Positions 1 to 5,890 of a stretch of 5,890 bases of DNA are shown piece after piece. This DNA comes from Thermoplasmata archaeon (lineage in GTDB: Archaea; Thermoplasmatota; Thermoplasmata; Lutacidiplasmatales; UBA184): positions 1 to 5,890 of the forward strand of contig JASHXM010000096.1 in assembly GCA_030043545.1 (NCBI GenBank), given 5' to 3'. Within the stretch, counting starts at the first letter, position 1, and each line of letters starts with the position of its first letter. The notes under the pieces were generated by a model. That model was not told where the DNA came from. It saw only the letters and a program-made list of their open reading frames with translations, and did no database searches. Position numbers and translations under genes: made by a program.

Positions 1-603
1 GCCCGCGCGAGCATCGCCGAGGGGCTCGGGCTCGCGACCCGGATCGCCCCGTCCGAGGCGCTGCCGGCCGGGTTCGACCGGCCGCGCGGGGTGTTCGTCA
101 CCGTCCGCCGGTTCCCCGGCGGCGCCCTCCGCGGCTGCATCGGCTACCCGGTCGCCCACTTCCCGCTCGGGGAGGCGATCACCCGGGCCGCGCAGGGCGC
201 CGCGGTCGACGACCCGCGGTTCGCGCCGCTCGTCGCCGACGACCTCGGCGCGGTGACGGTCGAGGTGTCGGTGCTCACCCCGCCGGAGCCGATCCGCGCG
301 CCGACCCCCGAGGCGGTCGTCGCCGCCGTCCGCGTCGGCCTCGACGGGCTGATCGTGGAGGGCCGGGGACGGAGCGGACTGCTGCTCCCCCAGGTCGCGC
401 CGGAGCAGGGGTGGGACGCGACGGAGTTCCTGGACGGCGTCTGCGAGAAGGCGGAGCTGCCGCGCGGCGCCTGGCGGTCGACCGGCGTCCGGCTCTACCG
501 GTTCCAGGCGGAGGTGTTCGAGGAGCAGGCCCCGATGGGGCCGATCGTCGCCGCGCCGTCCGCGGTCACGCCGGGTGCCGGACGAGCCGGGCGGAGAAGC
601 TGA
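1..603 (+). CDS. AMMECR1-domain protein, 5'-truncated by window edge
   Basis: Frame 1 is open from the first base to TGA at 601-603, giving 200 residues with no start codon in view; the GTG at 91 is an internal Val (GVFVTV), so the real start lies upstream of the window. Family hallmarks are visible in order: GVFVTV just before the signature LRGCIG (nt 127-144, residues 43-48), then AAVDDPRF, VEVSVLTPPEPI, the GLLLPQV stretch, and the C-terminal YRFQAEVFEE. These match the AMMECR1 family (TIGR00296/COG2078), which is conserved from archaea to humans and whose biochemical role is not established; in some archaea and bacteria it is linked with Memo-like and radical SAM proteins, but no such partner is seen here. 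Probably only about 15-25 N-terminal residues are missing. The protein ends with a short Ala/Gly/Pro/Arg-rich tail after the conserved domain, and this tail is the part that overlaps the end of the convergent ileS gene. Family identity is firm; function is unknown. Confidence 0.93.
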   Translation, partial: ARASIAEGLGLATRIAPSEALPAGFDRPRGVFVTVRRFPGGALRGCIGYPVAHFPLGEAITRAAQGAAVDDPRFAPLVADDLGAVTVEVSVLTPPEPIRAPTPEAVVAAVRVGLDGLIVEGRGRSGLLLPQVAPEQGWDATEFLDGVCEKAELPRGAWRSTGVRLYRFQAEVFEEQAPMGPIVAAPSAVTPGAGRAGRRS

Positions 604-3523
604 CCCCGTCGATCTCCCACGCCCGGATCGTTGGGTCGTCGGACGGCGGGCTCCCGCCCAGCTCGAGCGGGTCGGCGACGAGCTCGCGGGCGAGGCGGGC
701 CCGGTGGCGATCGAGGGTCGACCGCAACGGGTCGGCGGCGAACAGCTCGACGCGGACCCGCTCGTCGTAGGCGAGCCCCAGCTCCTTGCGGGTCTGCTGC
801 AGCCGGCGCCCGACCTCGCGGACCCACCCCTCCTCGAGCAGCTCGGGGGTCGGGCGGCGGGCGAGCGCGAGTCGCGGCGCCCCGTCGTCGATTCGGAGCA
901 CCCAGTCCGCCTCCGGGTAGTCGGACGCTCCGGCTGCGGGCGCGCGGACGACCGACCGCACGTTGACCTCCTCGGCGAGGAGACGGAGCCCTTCCTCCCC
1001 GAGCGGTTCGGCGACCCGGGCCGCGTCGGCGAGCAGCACGAGCTCCGGCAACGGGATCCGCGCCCGGACGCCGGCGCGCTGCCGAAGCTCGCGCGCCTGC
1101 TCGACGACCGCGCGGAGCTCGTCCATCGCCCGTTCGACCCCCTCGTCCCGGTCGGCGAGCGCCTCGGGCCACGGCGTGGCGTGGACCGATCCGGCCGCCT
1201 CGGCGTACCCGCGCTCCCCGACCTCCTGGTGGATCCACTCCGCGAGGAACGGCGCGAGCGGGGCCGCGAGGCGGGCGATCCCGAGCAGGGCGTACGACAG
1301 CGTCGCGTGGGCCGCCCGCCGGTCGTCCGGGGACGTCTCCCCCCAGAACCGCGGACGCGACCGCCGAAGGTACCACGTGGAGAGGTCGTCGACGAACTCC
1401 CGGACGCTCGCGGCGGCCGGCCGGGGGTCGAACCCCTCGAGGGCGTCGGTGACCGCGGCCCGGGTCGCCTCGAGCCGCGACAGGAGCCACCGGTCGAGCG
1501 CGGTGCCGGCGGCGGGCCGGACGGTCGCCGGCGGGAGTCGATCCGGACGCGCGTTCTCGAGGTGGAAGTTCGTGACGTGGCGCAGCGTGCCGAGGGTGCG
1601 GCTCGCCGCCCGCTGGATCGCCGCCTCCTGCATCCGGAGGTCCTCGGTGAAGTCGGCGGTGAGGAACGCCCATCGGGCGGCGTCGCCGCCCAGACGGGCG
1701 AGCAGCCCCATCGGCTCGAGCGCGTTCCCTTTCGACTTCGACATCTTCCGGCCAGTGTCGTCGAGGACGAGGCCGGTCGTCAGGTTCGTGCGGTACGGGG
1801 GTCGGTCGAACAGCGCCACGGCGAGCACGAGGAGCGTGTAGAACCAACCGCGCGTCTGGTCGATCCCCTCGCAGACGTAGTCGAGCGGTTCGGCCGGGTC
1901 GAACGGCCCGGGCTCGAACGGGTAGTGGAACTGCGCGAACGGGGCGGAGCCCGAGTCGTACCACGCGTCGATCGTGTACGGTTCGCGTCGCGCCTCCGCG
2001 CCGCAGACGGCGCAGCGCAGGCGCAGCCGGTCGACCGTCTCCCGGTGGGGGTCGAACGGGTCCGGGAGCGGGGCACCGGACCGCTCGGCGAGCTCCCGGA
2101 AACTTCCGACGCACGTCGCGTGGCCCGCGGGGCACAACCAGATCGGGAGCGGCGTCCCCCAGTACCGGTTGCGCGACAGCGCCCAATCCTTCGCCTCGGT
2201 GAGGAAGTTGCCGAACCGTCCGTCCCTTAGGTGCGCCGGGATCCACCGGACCGACGCGTTCGCCGCCACGAGCTTCGGCGTGAACCGGGACGTCCGCACG
2301 AACCAGGAGTCGATCGCCCGATAGAGGAGCGGCGAGTCGCACCGCCAGCAGAACGGGTAGGTGTGCCGCAGCGACTCCGACCGGACGAGGAGCCCGCGGG
2401 CGGCCAGCTCCTTGACGAGGATCGGGTCGGCCGCCTTGAAATGCTTCCCGCCGACGAGCGGGACGCCGGCGGAGAACGCCCCTCGGCTATCGAGCGGATC
2501 GAAGACGCCGACGCCTTCCCGGGCCCCGATCCGCTGGTCGTCCGGCCCGAAGCTGGGGGCGATGTGGACGAACCCGGTCCCGTCGCCCGTCGTCACGAAG
2601 TCGTCGAGGACGACCCGGTACCGGCCCGGTCCCGGGCCCGGCGTGTCGAACGGCGGGCGGTACGTCCGCCCCGCGAGCGCTTCGCCCGGCAGGCGGGCCA
2701 CGACCGTCACGTCGGGCGGGAAATACCGCGGGACGGCGGCGGACGCGAGGACGACCTCGCTGCCGTCGTCCGTGCGGACGACCGAGTATTCGACGTCCGC
2801 CCGGGCGGCGACGAGGAGGTTCGCGGGGAGCGTCCACGGCGTCGTCGTCCAGACGAGGAGCGACCGCGGCGGGTCGTCGCCGCCGTCGAGCCGGAGCCGG
2901 ATCGTGACGGACGGGTCGGTCGTCTCGTGGTACCCCTGCGCGACCTCGTGCGACGAGAGGGGCGTCTCGCACCGCGGGCAGTACGGCAGGACGTAGTGGC
3001 CCTTCTCGAGGAGGCCCCGGTCGAACAGCGTCTTCAGCGACCACCAGACGCTCTCGATGTACGACGGGTCCATCGTCCGATACGCGCGGTCGTAGTCGAG
3101 CCAGTAGCCGAGCTGCCGGCTCATCTCGCGCCAGACGTCGGCGACCTCGAGCGTCCCGCGCCGGCACTCGTCGCAGAACCGGGCGACGCCGAACGCCTCG
3201 ATCTCCTTCTTCGACTTGAGGCCGTGGCGTTTCTCGATCTCGAGCTCGACCGGCAGCCCGTGGCAGTCCCAACCCGCCATCGGGCTCACGATCCGGTAGC
3301 CGCGCATCCGGCGGAACCGGAGCTGGACGTCCTTGAGCGTCCGGCTCTCGAGATGGCCCAGGTGCGGAGCCCCGTTCGCCGTGGGCGGACCCTCGGTGAA
3401 CCGGAACACCGGTCCGTCGGGCCGACCGGCGACGACGCGGTCCGGCACTCCGGTCGACTCCCAGTAGCGGAGCACGCGGGCCTGGGCGTCGAGCGCGTGG
3501 GCGGCGTCGGGGTCGGCGGACAC
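566..3523 (-). CDS. ileS: Isoleucyl-tRNA synthetase, archaeal/eukaryotic type
   Basis: Cytoplasmic class I enzyme that charges tRNA-Ile with isoleucine and edits mischarged valine. The 985-residue product shows the HIGH-type motif as HLGH (residues 54-57), the GWDCHGLPVE segment (84-92), a CP1 editing domain from about 200 to 400 with WTTTPWTLPANLL (225-237) and GTGFVHIAPSFGPDD (315-329), then WALSRNRYWGTPLPIW (447-462), DAWYDSGSAPFAQFHYPFE (519-537) and the KMSKS loop (593-597). The anticodon-binding helical domain spans about 675-830 and includes DDLSTWYLRRSRPRFW (712-727). Cys pairs at 182/185, 392/395 and 504/507, plus C464 and C471, are candidate zinc ligands. Motif wording such as IESVWW and SSHEVAQGY fits archaeal/eukaryotic-like IleRS better than the common bacterial form; at 985 residues it is a little short for archaeal members, which are usually slightly over 1000. 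The start is GTG at 3521-3523, supported by the N-terminal fit and a TATA-like box 24-31 bases upstream. The HIGH motif is canonical, unlike the rearranged motif reported in hyper-resistant bacterial IleRS2. Confidence 0.97.
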   Translation of the reverse strand: MSADPDAAHALDAQARVLRYWESTGVPDRVVAGRPDGPVFRFTEGPPTANGAPHLGHLESRTLKDVQLRFRRMRGYRIVSPMAGWDCHGLPVELEIEKRHGLKSKKEIEAFGVARFCDECRRGTLEVADVWREMSRQLGYWLDYDRAYRTMDPSYIESVWWSLKTLFDRGLLEKGHYVLPYCPRCETPLSSHEVAQGYHETTDPSVTIRLRLDGGDDPPRSLLVWTTTPWTLPANLLVAARADVEYSVVRTDDGSEVVLASAAVPRYFPPDVTVVARLPGEALAGRTYRPPFDTPGPGPGRYRVVLDDFVTTGDGTGFVHIAPSFGPDDQRIGAREGVGVFDPLDSRGAFSAGVPLVGGKHFKAADPILVKELAARGLLVRSESLRHTYPFCWRCDSPLLYRAIDSWFVRTSRFTPKLVAANASVRWIPAHLRDGRFGNFLTEAKDWALSRNRYWGTPLPIWLCPAGHATCVGSFRELAERSGAPLPDPFDPHRETVDRLRLRCAVCGAEARREPYTIDAWYDSGSAPFAQFHYPFEPGPFDPAEPLDYVCEGIDQTRGWFYTLLVLAVALFDRPPYRTNLTTGLVLDDTGRKMSKSKGNALEPMGLLARLGGDAARWAFLTADFTEDLRMQEAAIQRAASRTLGTLRHVTNFHLENARPDRLPPATVRPAAGTALDRWLLSRLEATRAAVTDALEGFDPRPAAASVREFVDDLSTWYLRRSRPRFWGETSPDDRRAAHATLSYALLGIARLAAPLAPFLAEWIHQEVGERGYAEAAGSVHATPWPEALADRDEGVERAMDELRAVVEQARELRQRAGVRARIPLPELVLLADAARVAEPLGEEGLRLLAEEVNVRSVVRAPAAGASDYPEADWVLRIDDGAPRLALARRPTPELLEEGWVREVGRRLQQTRKELGLAYDERVRVELFAADPLRSTLDRHRARLARELVADPLELGGSPPSDDPTIRAWEIDGVSFSARLVRHPA

Positions 3524-3546
3524 GGGGCGTCGCGACGGGGACCGAG

Positions 3547-3554
3547 AGATAAAA
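3547..3554 (-). promoter_or_regulatory. TATA-like box for ileS, probably leaderless
   Basis: On the minus strand this reads TTTTATCT, an AT-rich island in a very GC-rich background and close to an archaeal TATA box. Its centre is about 27 bases upstream of the first base of the ileS GTG, the usual archaeal TATA-to-transcription-start distance, so transcription should begin at or next to the start codon. No GGAGG- or GGTGA-type ribosome-binding site lies between the box and the GTG, which agrees with a leaderless mRNA. The box sits in the 48-base gap after the bactofilin-like gene, suggesting ileS has its own promoter even if it also receives readthrough. Confidence 0.6.
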
Positions 3555-3571
3555 CGCCGAGGTCCGACCGC

Positions 3572-4336
3572 TCAGCGCCAGAGGCCGTGGGGCGGCGGCG
3601 AGCGCGACTCGGGCCCGACGTGGCTGGTCGGGTGCCGCTCCACGACCGTCCCTTCGAGGGTCCCGACGCGCGCCTCGGCTCCCAGGACGACCTCCTTCGC
3701 GCGGAGGATCGTCACCTCCGCGGCGGCGACCTCGACGCGCTCCCCCTCGATCCGGTCGACCGTCACCTCGGCCCGACGTCCGAGCACCTTCTGCACCAGG
3801 TTGGTCGCGGGTCCCGCGATGCGGACGACGCGCCCCTCCGCCGCCGAGAGCCTCGAACCGGAGGCGAGCCGGAGGTCCGCCGCCCCGGCCCGCACGACCC
3901 CGGAGATCTCCGCCACGCCGGCCACGCGGAGGACCGGGGCCGCGAGCTCCGGCACGCGGACCGGACCGTCGATGGAGAGTCGGCGCTCCGCCGACACCGG
4001 CCCGCGAGCGGTCAGCGCGCCGAGCAGGTCGAGCTCGCCGGCCCGCACGGACGCCCCGGCCCGGAGCTCCCCGACGACGCGGCCGACGCCGGTGATCTCG
4101 ACCGCTCCGCGGACCTCGAGCCGGCCGCGGGCGAACAGCGAACCGGCGCGCAACGGCCCCCCGATCGCGGTCGGCCCTCGAAGCTCGGCCTCCCCGACCT
4201 CGACCGCCCCTTGGACCTTCGTCGCGCCGGCGGTCCGCCACCGGGCGACGCGGACCGAGTCGTGGAACGAGGCGCCGCGCTCGGTGAGCGACGGTCCGCG
4301 CGACGACGCCGGGTTCGAGGGAGCGGACGTGGCCAT
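3572..4336 (-). CDS. Bactofilin-like polymer-forming protein (beta-solenoid)
   Basis: The 254-residue product has no signal peptide or membrane segment. A Ser/Pro-rich N-terminal stretch (about 1-25) and a Pro-rich tail (about 236-254) flank a core of alternating hydrophobic residues. In the core, glycines recur at residues 37, 54, 71, 89, 106, 124, 140 and 159, a spacing of 16-19 that fits the rung length of a right-handed beta-helix such as bactofilin. The end of the core (about 188-232: DRIEGERVEV, then ILRAKEVVLG, then a VGTLEGTV segment) resembles the closing module of 'polymer-forming cytoskeletal proteins' annotated in Bacillus. Known relatives polymerise without nucleotide into filaments used in cell shape or as scaffolds; that role here is inference. 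The ATG at 4334-4336 is chosen because it lies 6 bases after the stop of the CoA-binding gene, with a GGTGA ribosome-binding site 11 bases before it. An alternative is an unrelated Ala/Gly/Val-rich solenoid. Confidence 0.75.
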   Translation of the reverse strand: MATSAPSNPASSRGPSLTERGASFHDSVRVARWRTAGATKVQGAVEVGEAELRGPTAIGGPLRAGSLFARGRLEVRGAVEITGVGRVVGELRAGASVRAGELDLLGALTARGPVSAERRLSIDGPVRVPELAAPVLRVAGVAEISGVVRAGAADLRLASGSRLSAAEGRVVRIAGPATNLVQKVLGRRAEVTVDRIEGERVEVAAAEVTILRAKEVVLGAEARVGTLEGTVVERHPTSHVGPESRSPPPHGLWR

Positions 4337-4342
4337 GGACCC

Positions 4343-4768
4343 TCAACTCACCGGGGCGATCCGGAGTCGCCGATGCTCGACCATGATGCATCGGTCCTCG
4401 AGCACCGTCGCCCCCGACGCCCGGGCCTTCGCCGCCGCCTCCGGATGGCGCACGGTGAGCTGCATCCAGATCGTGGGGACCCGGCGGCCGATCGCCTCGT
4501 CGACGATCGGCGGGACCTGGTCGCTACGGCGGAAGACGTCGACCAGGTCGACCCGGATCTCCGGCGGGATCGCCGAGACGCTCGGGTACGATCGCTCCCC
4601 GAGCACCTCCGGGACCGCCGGGTTCACGGGGACGACCCGGTACCCGACCGTCTTCAGGTACCGGGCGACCTCGTTCGAGTCCCGCTCCGGTTTCTCCGAC
4701 AGCCCGACGACCGCGATCGTCCGGGCGGTGGAGAGGATCCGCCGGAGCTCGTCGTCGCTCGGTCCCAT
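4343..4768 (-). CDS. CoA-binding domain protein (COG1832/YccU-like)
   Basis: This 141-residue protein is a single Rossmann-like CoA-binding domain, like the nucleotide-binding part of succinyl-CoA ligase alpha subunits but standing alone. Near the N-terminus IAVVGLSEKPERDS (18-31) gives the Gly-rich loop after the first strand, followed by YLKTVGYRVVPVNP (37-50). VDLVDVFRR (73-81) is the third strand, and IWMQLTVRHPEA (100-111) plus the DRCIMVEHRRL segment (125-135) match the conserved end of COG1832 proteins. Length is normal for the family. Relatives bind CoA in structures, but the physiological role is unsettled, so no reaction is assigned. The same frame stays open far upstream, but I start at the ATG at 4766-4768 because homology begins within a few residues of it and everything upstream is shadow of the CPBP gene. 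The bactofilin-like gene follows after only 6 bases, implying an operon. Confidence 0.92.
   Translation of the reverse strand: MGPSDDELRRILSTARTIAVVGLSEKPERDSNEVARYLKTVGYRVVPVNPAVPEVLGERSYPSVSAIPPEIRVDLVDVFRRSDQVPPIVDEAIGRRVPTIWMQLTVRHPEAAAKARASGATVLEDRCIMVEHRRLRIAPVS
4348..4352 (-). promoter_or_regulatory. Shine-Dalgarno-like GGTGA for the bactofilin-like gene
   Basis: The minus strand reads GGTGA, matching part of the archaeal anti-Shine-Dalgarno target GGAGGTGA. It lies within the last codons of the CoA-binding gene, 11 bases before the downstream ATG, which is slightly long but usable. An internal operon gene needs such a site, whereas the first genes here seem leaderless, so it supports co-transcription. 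A five-base match can occur by chance in GC-rich DNA. Confidence 0.45.
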
Positions 4769-4792
4769 CGTCCGGGACGGGACCCGGGGGCG

Positions 4793-4800
4793 TTCTTGAT
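4793..4800 (-). promoter_or_regulatory. Weak AT-rich promoter candidate for the CoA-binding gene
   Basis: The minus strand reads ATCAAGAA, the only AT-rich island in the 71-base gap after the CPBP gene. Its centre is about 28 bases upstream of the ATG at 4768, the same position relative to the start as the boxes of ileS and the CPBP gene. It is a poor match to an archaeal TATA box, so the call rests mainly on position. No ribosome-binding site is seen before the ATG, in keeping with a leaderless transcript. Confidence 0.3.
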
Positions 4801-4839
4801 GCTGACGGACGCGCCGCCCGTACCGGTCCCGGCGGCCGA

Positions 4840-5682
4840 TCAGCCGGTGGGGGCGCCCCCGCCGGCGGCGGGCGTCGCGGGCGGCGGGGTTCGGAGGTAG
4901 GCGATGAGCGCGACGAGCCCGCCCAGGAGGATCACGCCGTAGTGGAGGGCCAGCGACACCGGTAGCGAGACGAGCGAGAGGTACGACGTCGCGTCGAACT
5001 GCCCGTGGAGCAGCGCGGGGACGAGGAGGTTGCCGCGCGAGTATCGGTACGTCGCGGCGAACGCGAATCCCGCGAGGAAGAGGGTCGGGAAGATCAGCGG
5101 CGAGACGACTCCGTAGGTGGTGCCGTAGTAGAGGTGTACTCCGGCGAACAGCGCGCTCGTCCACGCGGCCGGCCCGACCCAGCCACGGCCGGCGCCGACC
5201 CAGTAGCCGAAGATCCACCCGCGGAAGATCGTCTCCTCGACCGCCCCGACGGCGAACGACAGCCCGACGTAGAACCACGGGTCGGAGGCGGCGGCCGTGA
5301 GCTCGGGGTTCGGGGTGTTGAGGAGGCCGAGCGCCGACGGGTCGACGGCCTCGTAGACGAGGTACAGGGCCAGGAAGACGAACAGGGCGAGGAGCGAGAG
5401 CGCGCCGTACCATCGGAGCCCCTCCCACGTCGCGGTGCCCGAGTTCGCCCGCCAGCGAGCGAGCGGCCGCGCCCCGACGAGGACGGCGAAGGCGACGATC
5501 GGGATCCCGTAGACGACCGCGAAATCGCCCGGGAGATTGTAGTAGACCGCGCGCGCCGGCGCCCACGCTTCGGGCACGAAGTACTGGCTGAGCACGGCGA
5601 AGACGGTGATCGCGACCGCGGTTACGTACCCGAGCGGGGAGCGCGGGGGGACCCCGGCGGGGACCGCCATCGGCTCGGCCAT
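4840..5682 (-). CDS. CPBP-family intramembrane metalloprotease (CAAX protease-like)
   Basis: This 280-residue polytopic membrane protein has hydrophobic segments at about 17-36, 52-70, 92-112, 135-148, 171-187, 193-211 and 243-263. All three motifs of the CPBP family (Abi/CAAX protease, Rce1-like; PF02517) are intact: EExxxR as EETIFR (149-154), FxxxH as FAGVH (179-183), and the third motif HGQFD with H226 and D230. In family members the Glu and His residues line an intramembrane active site; Rce1 cleaves after prenylated cysteines, while many prokaryotic members have no known substrate. Here the substrate is unknown and no bacteriocin or prenylation gene lies beside it. The C-terminus after residue 264 is a Pro/Ala/Gly tail. 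The start is taken as the ATG at 5680-5682; a second in-frame ATG at 5668-5670 (Met5) is possible and would not affect any domain. It is separated from the next gene by 71 bases and seems to be transcribed from its own promoter. Confidence 0.93.
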   Translation of the reverse strand: MAEPMAVPAGVPPRSPLGYVTAVAITVFAVLSQYFVPEAWAPARAVYYNLPGDFAVVYGIPIVAFAVLVGARPLARWRANSGTATWEGLRWYGALSLLALFVFLALYLVYEAVDPSALGLLNTPNPELTAAASDPWFYVGLSFAVGAVEETIFRGWIFGYWVGAGRGWVGPAAWTSALFAGVHLYYGTTYGVVSPLIFPTLFLAGFAFAATYRYSRGNLLVPALLHGQFDATSYLSLVSLPVSLALHYGVILLGGLVALIAYLRTPPPATPAAGGGAPTG

Positions 5683-5690
5683 CCTCCTCC
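5683..5690 (-). promoter_or_regulatory. Shine-Dalgarno-like GGAGGAGG abutting the CPBP start
   Basis: The minus strand reads GGAGGAGG directly before the first ATG. The upstream GGAGG is 3 bases from Met1 and 15 from Met5; the downstream one is 0 bases from Met1 and 12 from Met5. Neither spacing is ideal, so the site does not settle the start. It could serve Met5, or be a chance purine run if the mRNA is leaderless. Confidence 0.35.
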
Positions 5691-5704
5691 CCGAGCCCGG
5701 GACG

Positions 5705-5710
5705 GTTATG
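5705..5710 (-). promoter_or_regulatory. TATA-like box for the CPBP protease gene
   Basis: The minus strand reads CATAAC inside an otherwise GC-rich 60-base gap. Its centre is about 26 bases upstream of Met1, predicting a transcription start at or within a few bases of that ATG. The match to a TATA box is short, but the distance agrees with the stronger ileS box. It suggests the CPBP gene is transcribed independently of the gene at the right edge. Confidence 0.4.
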
Positions 5711-5742
5711 CGCCCTTCGACGGCCGCCGACGCGGCTCGGCG

Positions 5743-5889
5743 CTAACGGGAGGTCCGACGCGCGGCGGGACGGCCGGTCGGCGACGGAGCGCCGGCCGGC
5801 CGGTCGTCGGGCAGCGTCCGCTCGGCGGCGGCCAGGCAGGCGAACAGGTCGTCGAGGGTCGCCCGGGCGCTGGCGGCGGAGCGGGCGTC
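5743..5889 (-). CDS. C-terminal fragment, possible Pcc1-like KEOPS subunit
   Basis: A minus-strand frame enters from the right edge and ends at TAG (5743-5745), giving the last 48 residues of a protein whose start is outside the window. The first part, DARSAASARATLDDLFACLA followed by AAERTL, would form an amphipathic helix. It resembles the C-terminal helix of CTAG/Pcc1 proteins (PF09341), where an Asp, an 'LRAxxNSxLxxL'-like stretch and a final hydrophobic segment recur. Pcc1 is the small dimerising subunit of KEOPS, which makes the t6A modification of tRNAs read by ANN codons. The typical Asn-Ser of that helix is absent here (Asp-Asp instead), and a Pro/Arg-rich tail of about 20 residues follows, so this is tentative. 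Coding potential is supported by a frame open to the window edge and by the following gene starting 60 bases later on the same strand. Confidence 0.4.
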   Translation of the reverse strand, partial: DARSAASARATLDDLFACLAAAERTLPDDRPAGAPSPTGRPAARRTSR

Positions 5890-5890
5890 G

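Noticed and set aside
495..2342. A 615-residue minus-strand frame overlapping the 3' half of ileS in another register.
   Set aside because: Its composition is almost entirely Arg, Pro, Ala and Gly, typical of a shifted frame in GC-rich coding DNA, and ileS explains the same bases with strong homology.
2487..4391. A 634-residue minus-strand frame across ileS and the bactofilin-like gene.
   Set aside because: It is an out-of-frame reading of two supported genes, low in complexity, with no recognisable motif.
4834..4845. An imperfect palindrome (GGCCGATCAGCC) at the CPBP stop codon, considered as a terminator.
   Set aside because: The stem is short with a mismatch, and no T-rich run follows on the minus strand, whereas archaeal termination generally relies on oligo-T.
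575..4900. A plus-strand frame open for about 4.3 kb with a single interruption (stop at 2228-2230), giving apparent proteins of 551 and 889 residues.
   Set aside because: It is the codon-for-codon antisense of ileS, the bactofilin-like gene and the CoA-binding gene, which all share one register. Stops there would need TTA, CTA or TCA sense codons, which GC-rich genes avoid; the single stop corresponds to one CTA Leu codon of ileS. The translations are Arg/Pro/Asp-rich with no domain I recognise.
4769..5566. An N-terminal extension of the CoA-binding protein by about 266 residues.
   Set aside because: The upstream part is Arg/Pro-rich shadow of the CPBP gene in another frame; homology begins near the ATG at 4768 and stand-alone COG1832 proteins are about 140 residues.
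5771..5806. A 10-base direct repeat (CGGCCGGTCG) at 5771-5780 and 5797-5806 within a GC-only stretch.
   Set aside because: It lies in the Pro/Ala/Arg-rich tail of the edge gene, where GC-only codons make such repeats likely by chance; there is no third copy and no other sign of a mobile element or CRISPR.

Overview
This is a GC-rich window (roughly 70% G+C or more by eye), very probably archaeal. The evidence is an isoleucyl-tRNA synthetase of the archaeal/eukaryotic type, an AMMECR1-domain gene of the kind found throughout archaea, and short AT-rich, TATA-like islands about 26-28 bases upstream of start codons, as expected for leaderless archaeal transcripts. The proteins are rich in Arg and Ala but not strongly acidic, which argues against haloarchaea. 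A GC-rich Thermoplasmatota-like euryarchaeon is my best guess; it is an inference and not proven by anything in the window.

Layout, left to right. Positions 1-603 (+) hold an AMMECR1-domain protein cut off at its 5' end by the window edge. Everything else reads on the minus strand. ileS (3523 to 566) converges on the AMMECR1 gene and the two coding ends overlap by 38 bases. Upstream of ileS, in the order of transcription, are a CoA-binding (COG1832-like) protein (4768 to 4343) and, 6 bases after its stop, a bactofilin-like polymer-forming protein (4336 to 3572). A CPBP-family intramembrane protease homologue (5682 to 4840) comes before them. At the right edge is the C-terminal piece of another minus-strand gene (5889 to 5743), which resembles the end of the KEOPS subunit Pcc1 but is too short to be sure.

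The CoA-binding and bactofilin-like genes look like a two-gene operon. The ileS and CPBP genes appear to have their own promoters. The set is mostly housekeeping or conserved accessory genes, with no mobile elements, CRISPR arrays, tRNAs or rRNAs. The most interesting items are the archaeal bactofilin-like protein, with a clear ~17-residue glycine-marked repeat, and the recurring leaderless promoter layout. I did not find evidence of a wholly new multi-gene system.
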